From assembly GCF_012290005.1 (NCBI RefSeq), contig NZ_JAAXMS010000002.1, forward strand, positions 186,001-250,000: a stretch of 64,000 nt of DNA, given 5' to 3'. The DNA is from Crateriforma spongiae. Lineage in GTDB: Bacteria > Planctomycetota > Planctomycetia > Pirellulales > Pirellulaceae. Below the pieces are notes generated by a model. The model did not search any database. It was not told the DNA's origin and saw only the letters and a list, made by a program, of their open reading frames with translations. Of this stretch, positions 28,073 to 36,400 are shown piece by piece; position 1 is the first letter of the stretch, and every line of letters begins with the position of its first letter. Made by a program: the position numbers and the translations under genes.

Positions 28073-28929
28073 CCGACACCGCGACGTCGCACCGTCCTGG
28101 CAGACGATTCGGGATCCAGCTGGCTCCGTTGGTGGACCTGTTGCTGATCGTCGTCTTTGCACAATTCATGGATGTCCGCGAAACCGCCAACGAACAACGC
28201 GCCGCCGCCCAGCAATCCGTCGCGGAGTTGCAGCGTCAACGCGATGCGGCGGAACAACAGGCGTCGATTGCCCGGCAAAATCAGCAGGCCGCTCGGCAAG
28301 CCGCACAACGTCAAGCCATGCGGACACGCCAAGCGATGTCGACCATCGCTCAGGCATTCGATCTGCCCCTGCCGACGCTCAAGCGGCTGAACGAAATGGT
28401 CGGCGACGAAGACGACGGATCGGCCGACGTTGTGCGTGCGATGTCGGAACAGGTCGCACAGGCGTCGCCCGAGGAGGTCGTGCGCTTCTTGGTTGGACAC
28501 GCCGAACTGCTCAAGCGGGCGGAGATCTGGCATGTGCACGCCGATCCGAACCGCCGCGTGCTGTTAGGCACCGGCGATCGCGGCCTGTCGATGCGTCTGG
28601 AACGCCGCGGCCAAGACAACCGGACCGCCGAAATGGAAGACCAACTGTTCGCCGCGTATAAACAGTTACCCCAGCCCAAGGGTTTGGTCGTCATCCTGGC
28701 GTCGTATTCGCCCGAGGCGGTGGCGGGAGTCTATCAGCCGATGATCGATGCCCTGCCCCACGCGCTGGAAAGGATGCGGACGGATCTGCCGGCAACGCGT
28801 TTTGAATACACAGTCCTGGGCGCGACACCTTTGCCCGATGTGATCGCCAAGCAGACCGACACGCTGATCCCGCTGACAGAATCCACCGACACGCCAGCGG
28901 TCGATGCATCCAACGAGACAACCGATTAA
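28069..28929 (+). CDS. ExbD/TolR-like protein with long periplasmic part
   Basis: The 286-residue protein has one transmembrane helix near the N terminus (about residues 16-32, APLVDLLLIVVFAQFM). It carries the proton-relay aspartate in the same place as TolR/ExbD (the PLVD motif). A long helical, glutamine- and alanine-rich coiled-coil-like stretch (about 38-90) and a C-terminal soluble domain of about 160 residues follow. That is longer than ordinary ExbD (about 140 residues), so the periplasmic part is expanded. ATG 28069 sits in the 4-base overlap with the ExbB-like gene. Confidence 0.75.
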   Translation: MTDTATSHRPGRRFGIQLAPLVDLLLIVVFAQFMDVRETANEQRAAAQQSVAELQRQRDAAEQQASIARQNQQAARQAAQRQAMRTRQAMSTIAQAFDLPLPTLKRLNEMVGDEDDGSADVVRAMSEQVAQASPEEVVRFLVGHAELLKRAEIWHVHADPNRRVLLGTGDRGLSMRLERRGQDNRTAEMEDQLFAAYKQLPQPKGLVVILASYSPEAVAGVYQPMIDALPHALERMRTDLPATRFEYTVLGATPLPDVIAKQTDTLIPLTESTDTPAVDASNETTD

Positions 28930-28953
28930 TCCAACCTCCACTGCGGTCATCCC

Positions 28954-29493
28954 ATGCGCTCCATGTTCAAAACCAAACGGCTTCTTCCGGTCGCCGCCAT
29001 CGGCGGGATTTTGGCATTCATCGCGGGCCAGTTCTTTTCCATCAACGTTGGTGTCAACCAATCGGAAACCAGCGTGGTCAATCCGGACGCCGAACCGTCG
29101 GACGAAACATCCGTTGATGCACCGGCGATGGTCCAGTCGAGCGGCGAGAGCTCGATGATCGAAGACGCCAAACTGTGGCTGATCGATGTGCTGATCGACG
29201 GCACCGACTACAGCGTCCAACGGGTCACCGAATCCAACGCCGGCGACGATTCAGCGGCACGACAATCGATGTCGCTTGACCAAATCGTCCAAGCCGCAGG
29301 GCAAGCCGAAGGCGACGCCAGCGGCACCCGTGTTCGTATCAGTCGAACCCCCGAAGCGGTCGCATCGGCGGAAAAGAAACTGACCACCGCCCTTCATGAC
29401 GCGGGGATCGCCGACGACGCTGTCGAAACGCGACAACGGCTGGTCGAAGATGAATCGACAAATGGCAATCCGGTGGGGGCGACCGAGGGTTGA
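28954..29493 (+). CDS. Hypothetical membrane-anchored protein of the ExbB/ExbD-like operon
   Basis: The 179-residue product has a basic start and one helix (about residues 11-30, PVAAIGGILAFIAGQFFSI), then a charged, Asp/Ser-rich exported part with no recognisable domain. It lies 24 bases after the ExbD-like gene on the same strand and is probably the third gene of that operon, so it may be a periplasmic partner of the pump. I do not recognise a family. It faces the sigma-factor gene tail to tail 12 bases away. Confidence 0.55.
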   Translation: MRSMFKTKRLLPVAAIGGILAFIAGQFFSINVGVNQSETSVVNPDAEPSDETSVDAPAMVQSSGESSMIEDAKLWLIDVLIDGTDYSVQRVTESNAGDDSAARQSMSLDQIVQAAGQAEGDASGTRVRISRTPEAVASAEKKLTTALHDAGIADDAVETRQRLVEDESTNGNPVGATEG

Positions 29494-29505
29494 TGCTGGA
29501 AACGA

Positions 29506-31677
29506 TCAGCCGCACGTTGACTCCGGTGCAATTGATCGTGTGACCGATGTCTGCGTTAACACCAATGCCAAGATTGCGAGGGCGACGTATCCAATCTGAC
29601 TGAGCCCCAGGTAAGCCCACCAGCTGAAACCGCTGGAACGTTCCCAGCCATCGATCCAATGACTCATCCCTATTGCGGTGGTGGTCGCCAAATCTGCCGC
29701 AAGGATTGAAACCGCAAAGGCTCGCCCCAGCCGCTGCGTAGGCCAGTCGTATCGCGCCGTCCAAAACGCCACTGCGGCGGCCGCCAAATACAGTATCAAT
29801 CCGGCGGTAGCTGTCGCTATCGAAGCGACGTCAAAACCAATTCCGACCACCCAAACGCTGCAGCCGATGAGTGATCCATAAAAGGCCAAAGCGTCGTTGA
29901 TCGTCGAAGCAACCGCGGGGTGTTTTGAATCGATTCGACCGGTCAAAACCGCCTGACGCATGGCTAGTCGCCAAGCAATGACCTTGAGCAAGACCAACGC
30001 AAACAAGATTCCGCCGCCGGCAAGCAGCAAAACGTCGGCCCAGGGCGTCGGCAGCCCGTTTTCGGTCCATCGTCGCCACATTTCGAGACGTTCCATGTCC
30101 GCCCCACCGGCCTCCGTGGTTTCGTCAAGTCTCGCCTTCGCTTGACCGGCCGACCATGCCACCCCGCCAATCGCCGCATGGCTGGCAATGGCCGCACCTC
30201 CCAGCGCGGCTTTGCCGATCGCCAGCCCGCCCAAACTGTACCAACCGACTGCGATACCACCGATCGCGATCCCTCCAAACGCGAGCCCAGCGATGCTGAG
30301 TATCGCCACACCCAGTCCGCCCAAATGGATCACCCCGATCCCGAATCCGCCAATCGTCAGCCCCCCAAAACACCACCCGCCGCAGGCGATCAAGCCACGT
30401 GCCCGGTTTCCGATGGCAATCAGCCATCCGTCAGCGCGATCGCCGACCGCGATCCAACCTTTGGCGACGTCCGTTGGGGCAACCTGCCCATCGTGGGATA
30501 CCGGGCCGAATCGAACATCGACCCATGGCCGACCTGCAAACCTGTTCCGAGTGGACCAGTGAAACTCTGCACGACGGATCCCCGCCAGTCGTCGTGACGC
30601 GACGGGATCCATTGCCCGACCTTCGCTGCGCGCGATATCACCCAGTTGCCGAAAACGACGCGCGCCCCACCAAGACGCTGCAAAAAACAAAAGTTGCATC
30701 GTCAGAATCAGACCCAGCAACGCAATTGCGTATCGTCCATCGTCCATCGACACGGGTCCCGAACGTTGCCCCACCAGCCACATCAACATGGCCGCCCACA
30801 CGACCAAAGCAAACACGGTCAGCAGCAAGAAGCGAACGATCAGAAGTTTCTGTGTTGTGTAGGGTGCATTGCGGTAACTGACCCAAGCGCCGAACAGGCC
30901 ACCGGCTAAGCCGCCGAACAACCCAAATGTCGCACCGGAGATTGTCGTTCCTGTGCCTAGAACCTTGGCCGATGTGGCCGCCACACCGACCGCGGATGAT
31001 TTCCCAGCCGCTGTCCCCGCGACACCCGCCGCAACATTACCGGGCAGACTGCCCAGCACGGCGGCCAGAAACACCACACCCGGCGTCGTCCCGCGCAGAG
31101 TCCGATCGATGACGGATTCGACTTCGTTTCGCAGCATTTTGCGGCCGCGAGCCAACCTCTGACGCACCGCGGCCTGCGATAAATCCAATGCCGCCGCTAC
31201 CTCCGAAACGGACTTCCCGCCGCGATAGTACAACACCAGCGTTTCGCGATACTTGGACGGGAGCGCATCCAGACTTGCCCAAACAACCGCCTGGCGTTCG
31301 TCATCCGACACTGGATCATGTTTTTCGCCTCCGTCGGCAATTTCCGGTGGCATCCTCTCGGCCGCGTGCACATCGGTCGCGCGGCGACGGCGACGCACCG
31401 CATCAACCGCACGGTGCCGGGCGATCGAGCAGACCCAAGCGGCGAATCGCGACGCATCTGACAATTCGGACAGTTTCTGCCAGGCCTCCAGAAACACCTC
31501 CTGCCCCACGTCTTCGCTGTGGGCAAAGTCGCCGACAATGCTATACGCCACGCCGGTCACCATTGCGGCGTGGCGTTGGACCAAGACGCCGTATGCGGAC
31601 CGATCACCCTGGCGAGCCGATACGACCAATTGGTCAACGGTCAAAGATTGCAGTGTCGTGTCATGATTGATTGTCAC
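29506..31677 (-). CDS. ECF sigma factor fused to a membrane and glycine-repeat domain
   Basis: The 723-residue protein starts as an ECF sigma factor. Region 2 is about residues 18-100 (DVGQEVFLEAWQKL with SRFAAWVCSIARHRAVD), and region 4 about 128-186 (LDALPSKYRETLVLYYRGGKSVSEVAAALDLSQAAVRQRLARGRKML). It then continues for over 500 residues: several transmembrane helices (about 199-216, 281-302, 316-334 and three or more after 535) and a glycine-rich repeat block (about 408-508) with a five-residue rhythm such as GGIAIGGIAVG. Planctomycetes are known for ECF factors with C-terminal membrane extensions, which are thought to keep the sigma factor at the membrane. No anti-sigma gene adjoins. The start is GTG 31677. 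Confidence 0.8.
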   Translation of the reverse strand: MTINHDTTLQSLTVDQLVVSARQGDRSAYGVLVQRHAAMVTGVAYSIVGDFAHSEDVGQEVFLEAWQKLSELSDASRFAAWVCSIARHRAVDAVRRRRRATDVHAAERMPPEIADGGEKHDPVSDDERQAVVWASLDALPSKYRETLVLYYRGGKSVSEVAAALDLSQAAVRQRLARGRKMLRNEVESVIDRTLRGTTPGVVFLAAVLGSLPGNVAAGVAGTAAGKSSAVGVAATSAKVLGTGTTISGATFGLFGGLAGGLFGAWVSYRNAPYTTQKLLIVRFLLLTVFALVVWAAMLMWLVGQRSGPVSMDDGRYAIALLGLILTMQLLFFAASWWGARRFRQLGDIARSEGRAMDPVASRRLAGIRRAEFHWSTRNRFAGRPWVDVRFGPVSHDGQVAPTDVAKGWIAVGDRADGWLIAIGNRARGLIACGGWCFGGLTIGGFGIGVIHLGGLGVAILSIAGLAFGGIAIGGIAVGWYSLGGLAIGKAALGGAAIASHAAIGGVAWSAGQAKARLDETTEAGGADMERLEMWRRWTENGLPTPWADVLLLAGGGILFALVLLKVIAWRLAMRQAVLTGRIDSKHPAVASTINDALAFYGSLIGCSVWVVGIGFDVASIATATAGLILYLAAAAVAFWTARYDWPTQRLGRAFAVSILAADLATTTAIGMSHWIDGWERSSGFSWWAYLGLSQIGYVALAILALVLTQTSVTRSIAPESTCG

Positions 31678-31813
31678 GGTCGAAACACCCGAGAAAGCGG
31701 ACCAATCAGCTGGCAGGATTCATTGTCTGCCTATAGGTCGTATCTCGGGCGACCAACGTGACAAAAGTTTTCTCGAAAATCGCCCGGCGTGTTGTTCGTC
31801 ACGCCACGTCGAA

Positions 31814-33466
31814 TCAGCCGTCGATCTTCTTGGTCAACGTGTCGACGACGTCATCCAGCTTGACGCGGATTTGTTCCAAGCTATCGCGATCGCGGATCGT
31901 CACGGTCTGATCACTGACCGTGTCGCCGTCGATCGTGATGCAGTAAGGCGTTCCGGCTTCGTCTTGACGACGATAACGACGCCCGACCGCACCTTTGTCG
32001 TCGTAGAACACATTGAAGTGCTTCTTCAGTTCGCCATACAAGTCCTGCGCGATTTCCGGCATCCCGTCCTTTTTGACCAAGGGAAAGACCGCCGCTTTGA
32101 CCGGCGCCAACCTGGGATGCAATTTCATCACCGTACGTGTTTGCAAGTTGCCCTTTTCGTCTGGCTGTTGGTCTTCGGTGTACGCTTCGCACAAGAACGC
32201 CAGCACGCCGCGATCGGCACCGGCGGATGGTTCGATCACATGAGGAATGAACTTCTGGTTTGTCGCTTCGTCACGATAGGTCAAGTCTTTGCCGCTGCCG
32301 CGATACTTGGGCTTTCCATGTTCGTTCAATTCGACGGTCATGGGATTGGTCGCCGGGTCCAACTTGCCTTCCATGTGGCTGCGGAGATCGAAATCACCAC
32401 GGTGGGCGATGCCCTCCAATTCTCCGAATTCGCCCGGCGGCAAGAATGGGAATGCGTATTCGATGTCCGCGGTACCGACGCTGTAGTGAGCCAATTCCTC
32501 CGGATCGTGTTCGCGCATGATCAGCGATTCCGATCCCATGCCCAGCGATAGGTACCAATTCATGCGGCGATCACGCCAATAGCGATACCAGTCCTGTGAT
32601 TGGTCGGGATGACAGAAAAACTCGATTTCCATCTGTTCGAATTCACGGCTGCGAAAGGTGAAGTTTCGCGGAGTGATTTCGTTGCGGAACGACTTGCCGA
32701 CCTGGCCGATGCCGAAGGGCACTTTCACCCGGCTGCTGTCCAGCACGTTCTTGAAATTAACAAAGATGCCCTGGGCCGTTTCGGGTCGCAGGAACGTCAC
32801 ATCGTCCTCGCCGCCCAAGGCCCCAAGGGTCGTCTTGAACATCAAGTTGAATTCACGCGGCTCGGTCAGCGTGCCCAGGGTCTTCGCATCGGGTCCTAGC
32901 ACGTTGTCCGTATTGTCCAGCTTGTCGATCGTGATCGATTCGCTGCCAATGGTGATCTTGTCCGCGTCCTTGTTCCGCAGCTTGAAGAACTTCATGCCGC
33001 GGCGGCGGATGTCATCTTCTTCCTGTTCCGCTTCGGCCAAAGTGGAAACAAAGATCGTGCGGTCTTGGTAGGTGACTTCGCGTCCACGTACCTGGTCAAA
33101 GCGGTACCGCTTCTTGGATTCACGACAATCCACCATGTGATCGTGGAACAGATCGTAGTGGCCGCTGTTCTTCCACACCTGCGGGTGCATGATGATCGTG
33201 CAATCCAAACCGACCATTTCATAGGTCGACGGCGCACCGGCGGGCTGCTTCAGCTCGTTGTGGCCGCAAATCATGTCCTGCCACCAAGCTTCCTTCAGGT
33301 TCCGCTTCAGATCGACGCCCAGCGGTCCATAGTCCCAAAATCCTTGGACGCCGCCATAGATTTCACTGGACTGGAACAGGAACCCGCGTCGCTTGCAAAG
33401 CGAAACGATCTTGTCCATCGACTTGGTTTGCGGGGCGTTGGTTTCGGGGGCGTTTGCTTCGGTCAT
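31814..33466 (-). CDS. glyS: Glycyl-tRNA synthetase, dimeric type
   Basis: This class II synthetase charges tRNA-Gly with glycine. The 550-residue protein is the single-chain, eukaryote/archaea-like form rather than the two-subunit GlyQ/GlyS form. Visible landmarks are SLCKRRGFLFQSSEIYGG near the N terminus, the FRNEITPRNFTFRSREFEQMEIEFF stretch (class II motif 2 region), RGDFDLRSH and, at the C terminus, the anticodon-binding domain with a GRRYRRQDEAGTPYCITID segment. ATG 33466 is chosen; the open frame extends well upstream but has unrelated content and overlaps the divergent ECF gene. Confidence 0.95.
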   Translation of the reverse strand: MTEANAPETNAPQTKSMDKIVSLCKRRGFLFQSSEIYGGVQGFWDYGPLGVDLKRNLKEAWWQDMICGHNELKQPAGAPSTYEMVGLDCTIIMHPQVWKNSGHYDLFHDHMVDCRESKKRYRFDQVRGREVTYQDRTIFVSTLAEAEQEEDDIRRRGMKFFKLRNKDADKITIGSESITIDKLDNTDNVLGPDAKTLGTLTEPREFNLMFKTTLGALGGEDDVTFLRPETAQGIFVNFKNVLDSSRVKVPFGIGQVGKSFRNEITPRNFTFRSREFEQMEIEFFCHPDQSQDWYRYWRDRRMNWYLSLGMGSESLIMREHDPEELAHYSVGTADIEYAFPFLPPGEFGELEGIAHRGDFDLRSHMEGKLDPATNPMTVELNEHGKPKYRGSGKDLTYRDEATNQKFIPHVIEPSAGADRGVLAFLCEAYTEDQQPDEKGNLQTRTVMKLHPRLAPVKAAVFPLVKKDGMPEIAQDLYGELKKHFNVFYDDKGAVGRRYRRQDEAGTPYCITIDGDTVSDQTVTIRDRDSLEQIRVKLDDVVDTLTKKIDG

Positions 33467-33670
33467 CGGTGGGTATTGGGGGATGGTCGACAAATCAGAT
33501 GACAAAGGGAAGTCGCCTATCATGACCGCACGGTCCGTTTCGTCCCAGACCAGGCGGAACCCCGGCGAGGCGGGAAATCTTCGTTTCTCGACAACGTTTT
33601 TTGGGACAAGCGGGCTTTGGCGGCATCCTTGGGGTGCCCCCGACGACAAAACGCTTGTGGAAAAAGACGT

Positions 33671-34189
33671 TTGGACGCTGAACAAATATGCCGGATTTGG
33701 GACACGCACCGTGATCGGCTGATGCTGATCGCACGTGCGATGGATCCGCTGGTCAGCGACGGCGGCGCCGATGACGCCGTCCAGGAAGCGTTCATCGAAC
33801 TGGCCAAACGCGGGCAACCGCCCGACGACCCGGTGGCGTGGATGGCCCGAATCATTCGCAATCGCCTGCTGATGTGGCGACGCGGCCGACAAAGACGTCG
33901 TGAAAGAGAAAACGACTATGCCCGCCTGACGTGGCTGGTCCGCCGCGACGACTCCGCGGCAATTGATATCGATCCTCGAAAATTGACCGAAGTCCTGCAG
34001 ACGATGCCCGACGACCAACGTCAAGTGATCGTCATGCGATGGTGGGGCGACATGACGTTTCGACAAATCGCCGGCGTGCTGGGCCAATCACGCAGTCGCA
34101 CGCATCGACAGTACCAGCACGGCATCGCACACCTAAGAACCCTTTTGGCCCCGGAGACACAACGTGAACCATCCCGCTGCATCCGATGA
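33671..34189 (+). CDS. ECF RNA polymerase sigma factor
   Basis: The 172-residue protein has sigma region 2 (about residues 20-75: LMLIARAMDPLVSDGGADDAVQEAFIELAKRG then PVAWMARIIRNRLLMWRRG) and region 4 (about 105-160: LQTMPDDQRQVIVMRWWGDMTFRQIAGVLGQSRSRTHRQYQHGIAHLR). Size and layout fit a minimal ECF factor. The start is uncertain: no ATG lies at the right place, and TTG 33671 is the best codon I can see; TTG 33617 is further upstream in the same frame. The next gene starts 26 bases inside its end, and the pair is divergent from glyS. The neighbour is a candidate anti-sigma. Confidence 0.8.
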   Translation: MDAEQICRIWDTHRDRLMLIARAMDPLVSDGGADDAVQEAFIELAKRGQPPDDPVAWMARIIRNRLLMWRRGRQRRRERENDYARLTWLVRRDDSAAIDIDPRKLTEVLQTMPDDQRQVIVMRWWGDMTFRQIAGVLGQSRSRTHRQYQHGIAHLRTLLAPETQREPSRCIR

Positions 34190-34826
34190 TGACCGTGATT
34201 TCGCACGCGTGTTGCGCCAAAACTTTGCCCCCCTGCCCCGCCCCGATGGCGACAGCCGACGCCTGTATCAGATCGGTTTCGAAGCGGGTCGCGCCTCCGC
34301 GATTGACGCTTCCCCGGTGAAGGATTCCCATCGCCCGGTTATCCGGCGCATTGCGGTGGCCGCGTCTTGGCTGGCCGTTGCAGTGGGCGCGTTCGCGGCC
34401 GGGCAGTGGCGTGGCAGCGCCGATGTCGTGCGCGGTGTTCCCACAACGCAAAACGCCCAGATCACACGCCCCGCCAACGCTGCCGATGGGTCGTCCCGCC
34501 CCGGCCACCAGGTCGTTTCGGCCGAAACGGTGCGCGATACCGTCGACCGCCCGTCCAGCGCCGCATCGAATCAAGGATGGATGTTTTCGGAATCGATTCG
34601 CTTGGCGTCGACGATGCAAACCAGCCACAGCCGGTTGAACCTCTCTCGATTGGATGATCCGCAAGCCAGGTTGGCACCTCGTGGCGCGGTGTCATCCAGA
34701 GGTGTCCGTTTTACCAGCAGCGGTCAAATTCCCCACGGCAAATCGGTCAACCGGCCGGCCGCGAACCTGCGTGTCGTCGACGGATTGACGCGATTGCTGG
34801 ACTTCGCCGGACGAACGGCCGATTGA
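34164..34826 (+). CDS. Membrane protein, candidate anti-sigma partner
   Basis: The 220-residue product starts at GTG 34164 inside the end of the ECF gene (26-base overlap), a classic arrangement for anti-sigma factors. It has a soluble N-terminal part of about 65 residues with a helix-rich start (DRDFARVLRQNFAPLPRP), one membrane helix (about 68-88, VAASWLAVAVGAFAAGQW) and a long basic, serine-rich exported tail. No zinc-binding HxxxCxxC motif is present, so it is not a ZAS-type anti-sigma. The role is inferred from gene position and topology only. Confidence 0.55.
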   Translation: MNHPAASDDDRDFARVLRQNFAPLPRPDGDSRRLYQIGFEAGRASAIDASPVKDSHRPVIRRIAVAASWLAVAVGAFAAGQWRGSADVVRGVPTTQNAQITRPANAADGSSRPGHQVVSAETVRDTVDRPSSAASNQGWMFSESIRLASTMQTSHSRLNLSRLDDPQARLAPRGAVSSRGVRFTSSGQIPHGKSVNRPAANLRVVDGLTRLLDFAGRTAD

Positions 34827-34918
34827 TCGTACCGCCAATTTGACCACGCAGGCCGTGTGTCCCACGGGCCATCGGCCCCCATCCCTTCACCCCTTGTCGC
34901 GTGCCCCGGAGCCCTCCG

Positions 34919-36394
34919 ATGCAAAAACCTGTTCGCACCGCAACGATTGTGGCGGTGATCGCTTGGCTGGTCTGCGGACCAGCGGGCGTAACTTTCGCGG
35001 ATGATGCGACGCTGATTCGCATCTCGGCGTCCAAAGAACCCGACCCGGCATTGCGGTATCGTTTCTGGCCTTCGCCAAACGACCAGCGTGATGCCAACGC
35101 GGCCGGATTGTTGTCGCGTGCCGTCTTGATGACCGTTCAGCATACGCAACACAGCCGCGACAACGTTCACCCGGGCGTGCTGACGGACGAGCGTATCGAG
35201 CGTTGGATCGAATCTCCCTGGCAGCCCGAACATGCGGAAGAAATGCAACAGTTTCTGTCCTACCACGAATCGGTGCTGTCGGAAATCGACCGCGCGGCAA
35301 ACTTCATGCGTTTCGATTACCCACTGGCCACCGACCAGATGAATCTGACCGAGACGTTTGAATTGCTGCTGCCGGAAGTCCAAGAATCACGGACGCTGTG
35401 CCGGTTCCTGCTGATCCGTGGACGCTTGGAAGCCAATCAGCATCGCTGGAATGATTTTGATCGCACCGTGCGGACCCTGTACCGTTTGGCCGACATGATC
35501 GGCATGCAAAGCGACTTTCTGGTCGCACAACTGGTATCCGTGGCGATGCAGGAACAAACGCTTCGGTTGGTGCGCGAAGCCAGTGAGATCAGCGATAGCC
35601 CAAACTTCTATTGGGCGCTTAATGCGGTTCCCGCGGATCTGTTTGAACTGAAACGCACGGCGGAAAAGGAAGCTTTCGCCGTCTTGAAAGTTTTGCCCGA
35701 TGCCGGCAGGTATCCCGATCATCCGATGGGCGGCGAAGCATCGCGACAAAAGTTGGCCGAACTGAACCAACAGTTTGCCGCCGTGGTCCAAATGCTGGAT
35801 ACGGGATTCGACCTACAAGAAGCGCCCGAGGCCCGCGTGGTCAGTGGCTTGATGATCGCAACGATGGGGCCATCGTCACGCGAGTATCTCCGCACCGTTT
35901 CGCAATGGGGCGACCGCGTGGACGAATTGGAATCCGTCGAATGCGTGTTAAGAGCGACCGCCCTGAAGCTGCGACGCGGCATCCACGACTATTACAAGTG
36001 GTACAGCCTGCCCCGTGACATGCGAAGCGACCATTTGCAACGTTCTGAAAATGCGCTGGCCAACAGCAATCAATCGGCCGAATCTCAACCGGATCCGGCA
36101 CAGCTTCTGTTACAAGCCATTGCACCAGCGCTGCGTGCCGTCGACCAGGCGTCGCGCCGGTTGGAACAGACGCACCACTTCACCGTAACGTTGCAGGCGA
36201 TTCGCGATCATGCCGCTCGACATGGCGAACTGCCATCGAAGTTGGATGATCTGTATCTGCCCGCGCTTCCCGATGGCCTGCGTCCGGGTTCTTTCAAGTA
36301 CCAACGCCAGAGCTCCGACCGTGCCACGTTCGAACGAGCACCACGGTACCCCAACGACGATGAAACCACTTTCGAACTCCAATTGGCGGAATGA
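34919..36394 (+). CDS. Exported protein of unknown function
   Basis: The 491-residue protein has a clear signal peptide (about residues 1-27, ending near VTFADD) and a mainly helical mature part without cysteines or recognisable catalytic motifs. Its C-terminal end (about 400-490) resembles a short pilin-like or secreted tail segment (TVTLQAIRDHAARHGELPSKLDDLYLPALPDGL), a pattern also seen at the ends of some planctomycete secreted proteins. ATG 34919 gives the signal peptide. It ends 6 bases before the next gene and is likely co-transcribed with it. I do not recognise a family. Confidence 0.55.
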   Translation: MQKPVRTATIVAVIAWLVCGPAGVTFADDATLIRISASKEPDPALRYRFWPSPNDQRDANAAGLLSRAVLMTVQHTQHSRDNVHPGVLTDERIERWIESPWQPEHAEEMQQFLSYHESVLSEIDRAANFMRFDYPLATDQMNLTETFELLLPEVQESRTLCRFLLIRGRLEANQHRWNDFDRTVRTLYRLADMIGMQSDFLVAQLVSVAMQEQTLRLVREASEISDSPNFYWALNAVPADLFELKRTAEKEAFAVLKVLPDAGRYPDHPMGGEASRQKLAELNQQFAAVVQMLDTGFDLQEAPEARVVSGLMIATMGPSSREYLRTVSQWGDRVDELESVECVLRATALKLRRGIHDYYKWYSLPRDMRSDHLQRSENALANSNQSAESQPDPAQLLLQAIAPALRAVDQASRRLEQTHHFTVTLQAIRDHAARHGELPSKLDDLYLPALPDGLRPGSFKYQRQSSDRATFERAPRYPNDDETTFELQLAE

Positions 36395-36400
36395 ATACCG

